NCBI GenBank assembly: GCA_023136815.1
Contig: JAGLQM010000045.1
Span: 1-6,741, forward strand
Source: Thermoplasmata archaeon
GTDB lineage: Archaea; Thermoplasmatota; Thermoplasmata; SG8-5
Length of the DNA stretch: 6,741 nt
Reading direction: 5' to 3'
The notes beneath the pieces were generated by a model, which did not search any database, had not been told where the DNA came from, and saw only the letters and a program-made list of their open reading frames with translations. Made by a program: the position numbers and the translations under genes. Of the stretch, positions 5,618 to 6,741 are shown in pieces; positions within the stretch are counted from its first letter, which is position 1, and the number at the start of each line of letters is the position of its first letter.

Positions 5618-6595
5618 TCACTCCAATTTTATTCTCTTACCTTCCTTAATAGATTCCAGTGCGGCCTTACATGCTCTGAGGGTTTCCATGCCATCTCTAC
5701 CTGAAATAAGTGGTTGGGTATTGGTCTCGATTGCCCGAATAAAGTCTTCATGTTCATTTCTCAAAGGTTCCTGCTTCTTCAGGCTCACATGCCGAATATC
5801 AAATTCAATTGGTAGTCTATATAAATCGTTAGTGTCCAGCGTGCCAGATACCTGAGAAGATGATACATCAGCACTTTGTTTAATGTAATCTAACTCAACA
5901 TAATTTTCAAGGCAAGTTATTGATAATTTTCTTACTTTCATAGGCGTTAGCCAGTTCACCTCAACAAATCCAAATATTCCGGATTCAAATTCCAGAAGAA
6001 TATTTGCATGATCTTCAAACTTATCATTCTGCCGCTTGCCGCCCAGAGCATAAACACTTTTCACAGGGCTTTGAGCCAGGTATCGAATAACATCAATATC
6101 ATGAATGCCCAAATCAAGCAGAACACCCACATCACTTATCCTACCTGGAAATGTGCTGACACGCCTTGCAGATATAGAAACAATATCTCCAAATCTGCCC
6201 TGTTCAATGGATTCTCTTGCAAATTTGACTACTGGATTATGACGTTCAATCTGACCCACAGCCAGTACTATTCCTGCATCCTCAGCAGCTTTAACCAATT
6301 TTTCAGAATCCTCAAGACTTGGGCAAATTGGCTTTTCAACCAATACATGCTTACCTGCCAGGATTGCATCCATGGCAATCTTAAAATGAGTTCCTGTGGG
6401 TGTGGCAACAGTAATAGCATCTACAGATGCAAACATATCCCTGTAATCAGAGAAATATTTCACACCGAACCTTTCAGCCAATGATCTGGCAGTTGCCTCA
6501 TCTGAGTCCGCAATACCTGCAAGAATTCCCATTTCAGAATTAACTCTAGCATGGTTCTTTCCCATTGAGCCAACGCCAATAATACCGATTTTCAT
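5618..6595 (-). CDS. Gfo/Idh/MocA-family UDP-N-acetyl-sugar 3-dehydrogenase
   Basis: An NAD(P)-dependent oxidoreductase of 325 residues from the ATG at 6595. It begins MKIGIIGVGSMGKNHAR, where GVGSMG is the Rossmann nucleotide loop. The family signature VEKPICPSLEDSEKL contains the conserved EKP lysine (residue 88). The catalytic histidine region DLGIHDID places H165 where WbpB/WlbA-type enzymes have theirs. It should oxidise C3 of UDP-GlcNAc (as reported for a Methanococcus maripaludis enzyme) or of UDP-GlcNAcA (bacterial WbpB/WlbA), producing the ketone used by the aminotransferase. The frame continues to a GTG at 6619, adding 8 residues, but that codon abuts the TATA-like box at 6620-6628, so it is unlikely to be transcribed. 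The extra residues also precede the natural first beta strand. It is the first operon gene. Substrate choice is unresolved, as no C6 dehydrogenase is in view. Confidence 0.92.
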   Translation of the reverse strand: MKIGIIGVGSMGKNHARVNSEMGILAGIADSDEATARSLAERFGVKYFSDYRDMFASVDAITVATPTGTHFKIAMDAILAGKHVLVEKPICPSLEDSEKLVKAAEDAGIVLAVGQIERHNPVVKFARESIEQGRFGDIVSISARRVSTFPGRISDVGVLLDLGIHDIDVIRYLAQSPVKSVYALGGKRQNDKFEDHANILLEFESGIFGFVEVNWLTPMKVRKLSITCLENYVELDYIKQSADVSSSQVSGTLDTNDLYRLPIEFDIRHVSLKKQEPLRNEHEDFIRAIETNTQPLISGRDGMETLRACKAALESIKEGKRIKLE

Positions 6596-6619
6596 GGATT
6601 GCTGTGATACTACTAGCAC

Positions 6620-6634
6620 TATAAAACTTTTCGA
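6620..6634 (-). promoter_or_regulatory. BRE/TATA promoter of the sugar-nucleotide operon, probably leaderless
   Basis: On the minus strand, CGAAAAG (BRE-like, purine-rich) is followed by TTTTATAG, an archaeal TATA-like element. Its centre lies about 29 bp from the ATG at 6595, so initiation would fall at or very near the start codon. No Shine-Dalgarno motif precedes that ATG, which agrees with a leaderless mRNA. Confidence 0.65.
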
Positions 6635-6658
6635 TGTGTTAGTTATCTGCTTGATGTT

Positions 6659-6726
6659 AAAAAAATATAATCATAGAATTCGTATTCCCTCTTTCTGAGT
6701 GCAACGCCGGCCAGTGAGCGTTGCAC
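6659..6726 (-). terminator. Hairpin followed by a T7 run, probable 3' end of an upstream transcript
   Basis: gtgcaacgc (6699-6707) pairs perfectly with gcgttgcac (6718-6726), a 9-bp GC-rich stem around a 10-base loop. On the minus strand it is followed about 33 nt later by TTTTTTT (6665-6659), which is enough for archaeal RNA polymerase to stop. Whatever ends here lies mostly beyond the right edge. The stem could also belong to a structured RNA, which I cannot identify from this fragment. Confidence 0.45.
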
Positions 6727-6741
6727 CTAAAGTCGTTGGAT

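Noticed and set aside
5187..5855. Plus-strand 222-codon open frame opposite the acyltransferase and dehydrogenase genes
   Set aside because: It is antisense to two clear enzymes with conserved motifs, and its translation shows no family features; the same holds for the other antisense frames, such as 1246-1677 and 6008-6484.
6708..6720. cggccagtgagcg matches part of the M13 forward-primer/T7 region of common cloning vectors, suggesting vector contamination
   Set aside because: The match is only about 13 bases as I recall the vector sequence. The bases on both sides differ, and most of the match is the loop of a natural-looking perfect hairpin. A VecScreen run would settle it.

Overview
The window looks like a piece of an archaeal chromosome, probably euryarchaeal and possibly related to Thermoplasmata; the lineage is an inference and not proven. 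Four signs point to Archaea. A partial tRNA-Thr gene carries an insertion that folds as an archaeal bulge-helix-bulge intron. The large regulator contains a DUF835 domain, a family mostly seen in archaea. The sugar-gene operon begins with a BRE/TATA-like element about 25-30 bp from an ATG, as in a leaderless archaeal transcript. Oligo-T stretches, rather than bacterial-type terminators, follow some genes. The DNA is moderately AT-rich, and all recognisable genes lie on the minus strand.

Right to left, in the direction of transcription: a 9-bp hairpin followed by a T7 run (6726-6659) probably ends an upstream transcript. A promoter (about 6620-6634) then drives three genes. These are a Gfo/Idh/MocA sugar-nucleotide 3-dehydrogenase (start best placed at 6595), a left-handed beta-helix acyltransferase (5612-4992) and a DegT-family PLP aminotransferase (4906-3833). 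Together they are the classic set that turns C3 of a UDP-GlcNAc-type sugar into a keto, then an amino, then an N-acetylamino group. The product would be UDP-GlcNAc3NAc or its uronic acid, a precursor for surface glycans or protein N-glycans. The C6 dehydrogenase that would make the uronic acid is not in view.

A 344-bp intergenic region (3489-3832) follows. It is rich in inverted repeats: five TGTCAAA-type half-sites, two back-to-back perfect hairpins, and a GTCCAAA three-half-site array over the likely TATA box of the next gene. That gene (3488-513) encodes a 991-residue regulator made of a receiver domain, five PAS-like domains, DUF835 and a winged helix. It has no histidine kinase domains, so it looks like a multi-input sensor that may act directly on DNA.

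The left end (1-512) holds the 5' part of a tRNA-Thr(GGT) gene on the minus strand, running off the window. A 31-nt insertion sits in its D-loop, and removing it at the predicted BHB sites restores a normal D-arm. Next to it are three tight hairpins (96-170), then about 340 bp without a convincing gene. The most unusual items are the non-canonical tRNA intron, the kinase-less PAS/DUF835/winged-helix regulator and the patterned intergenic half-sites.
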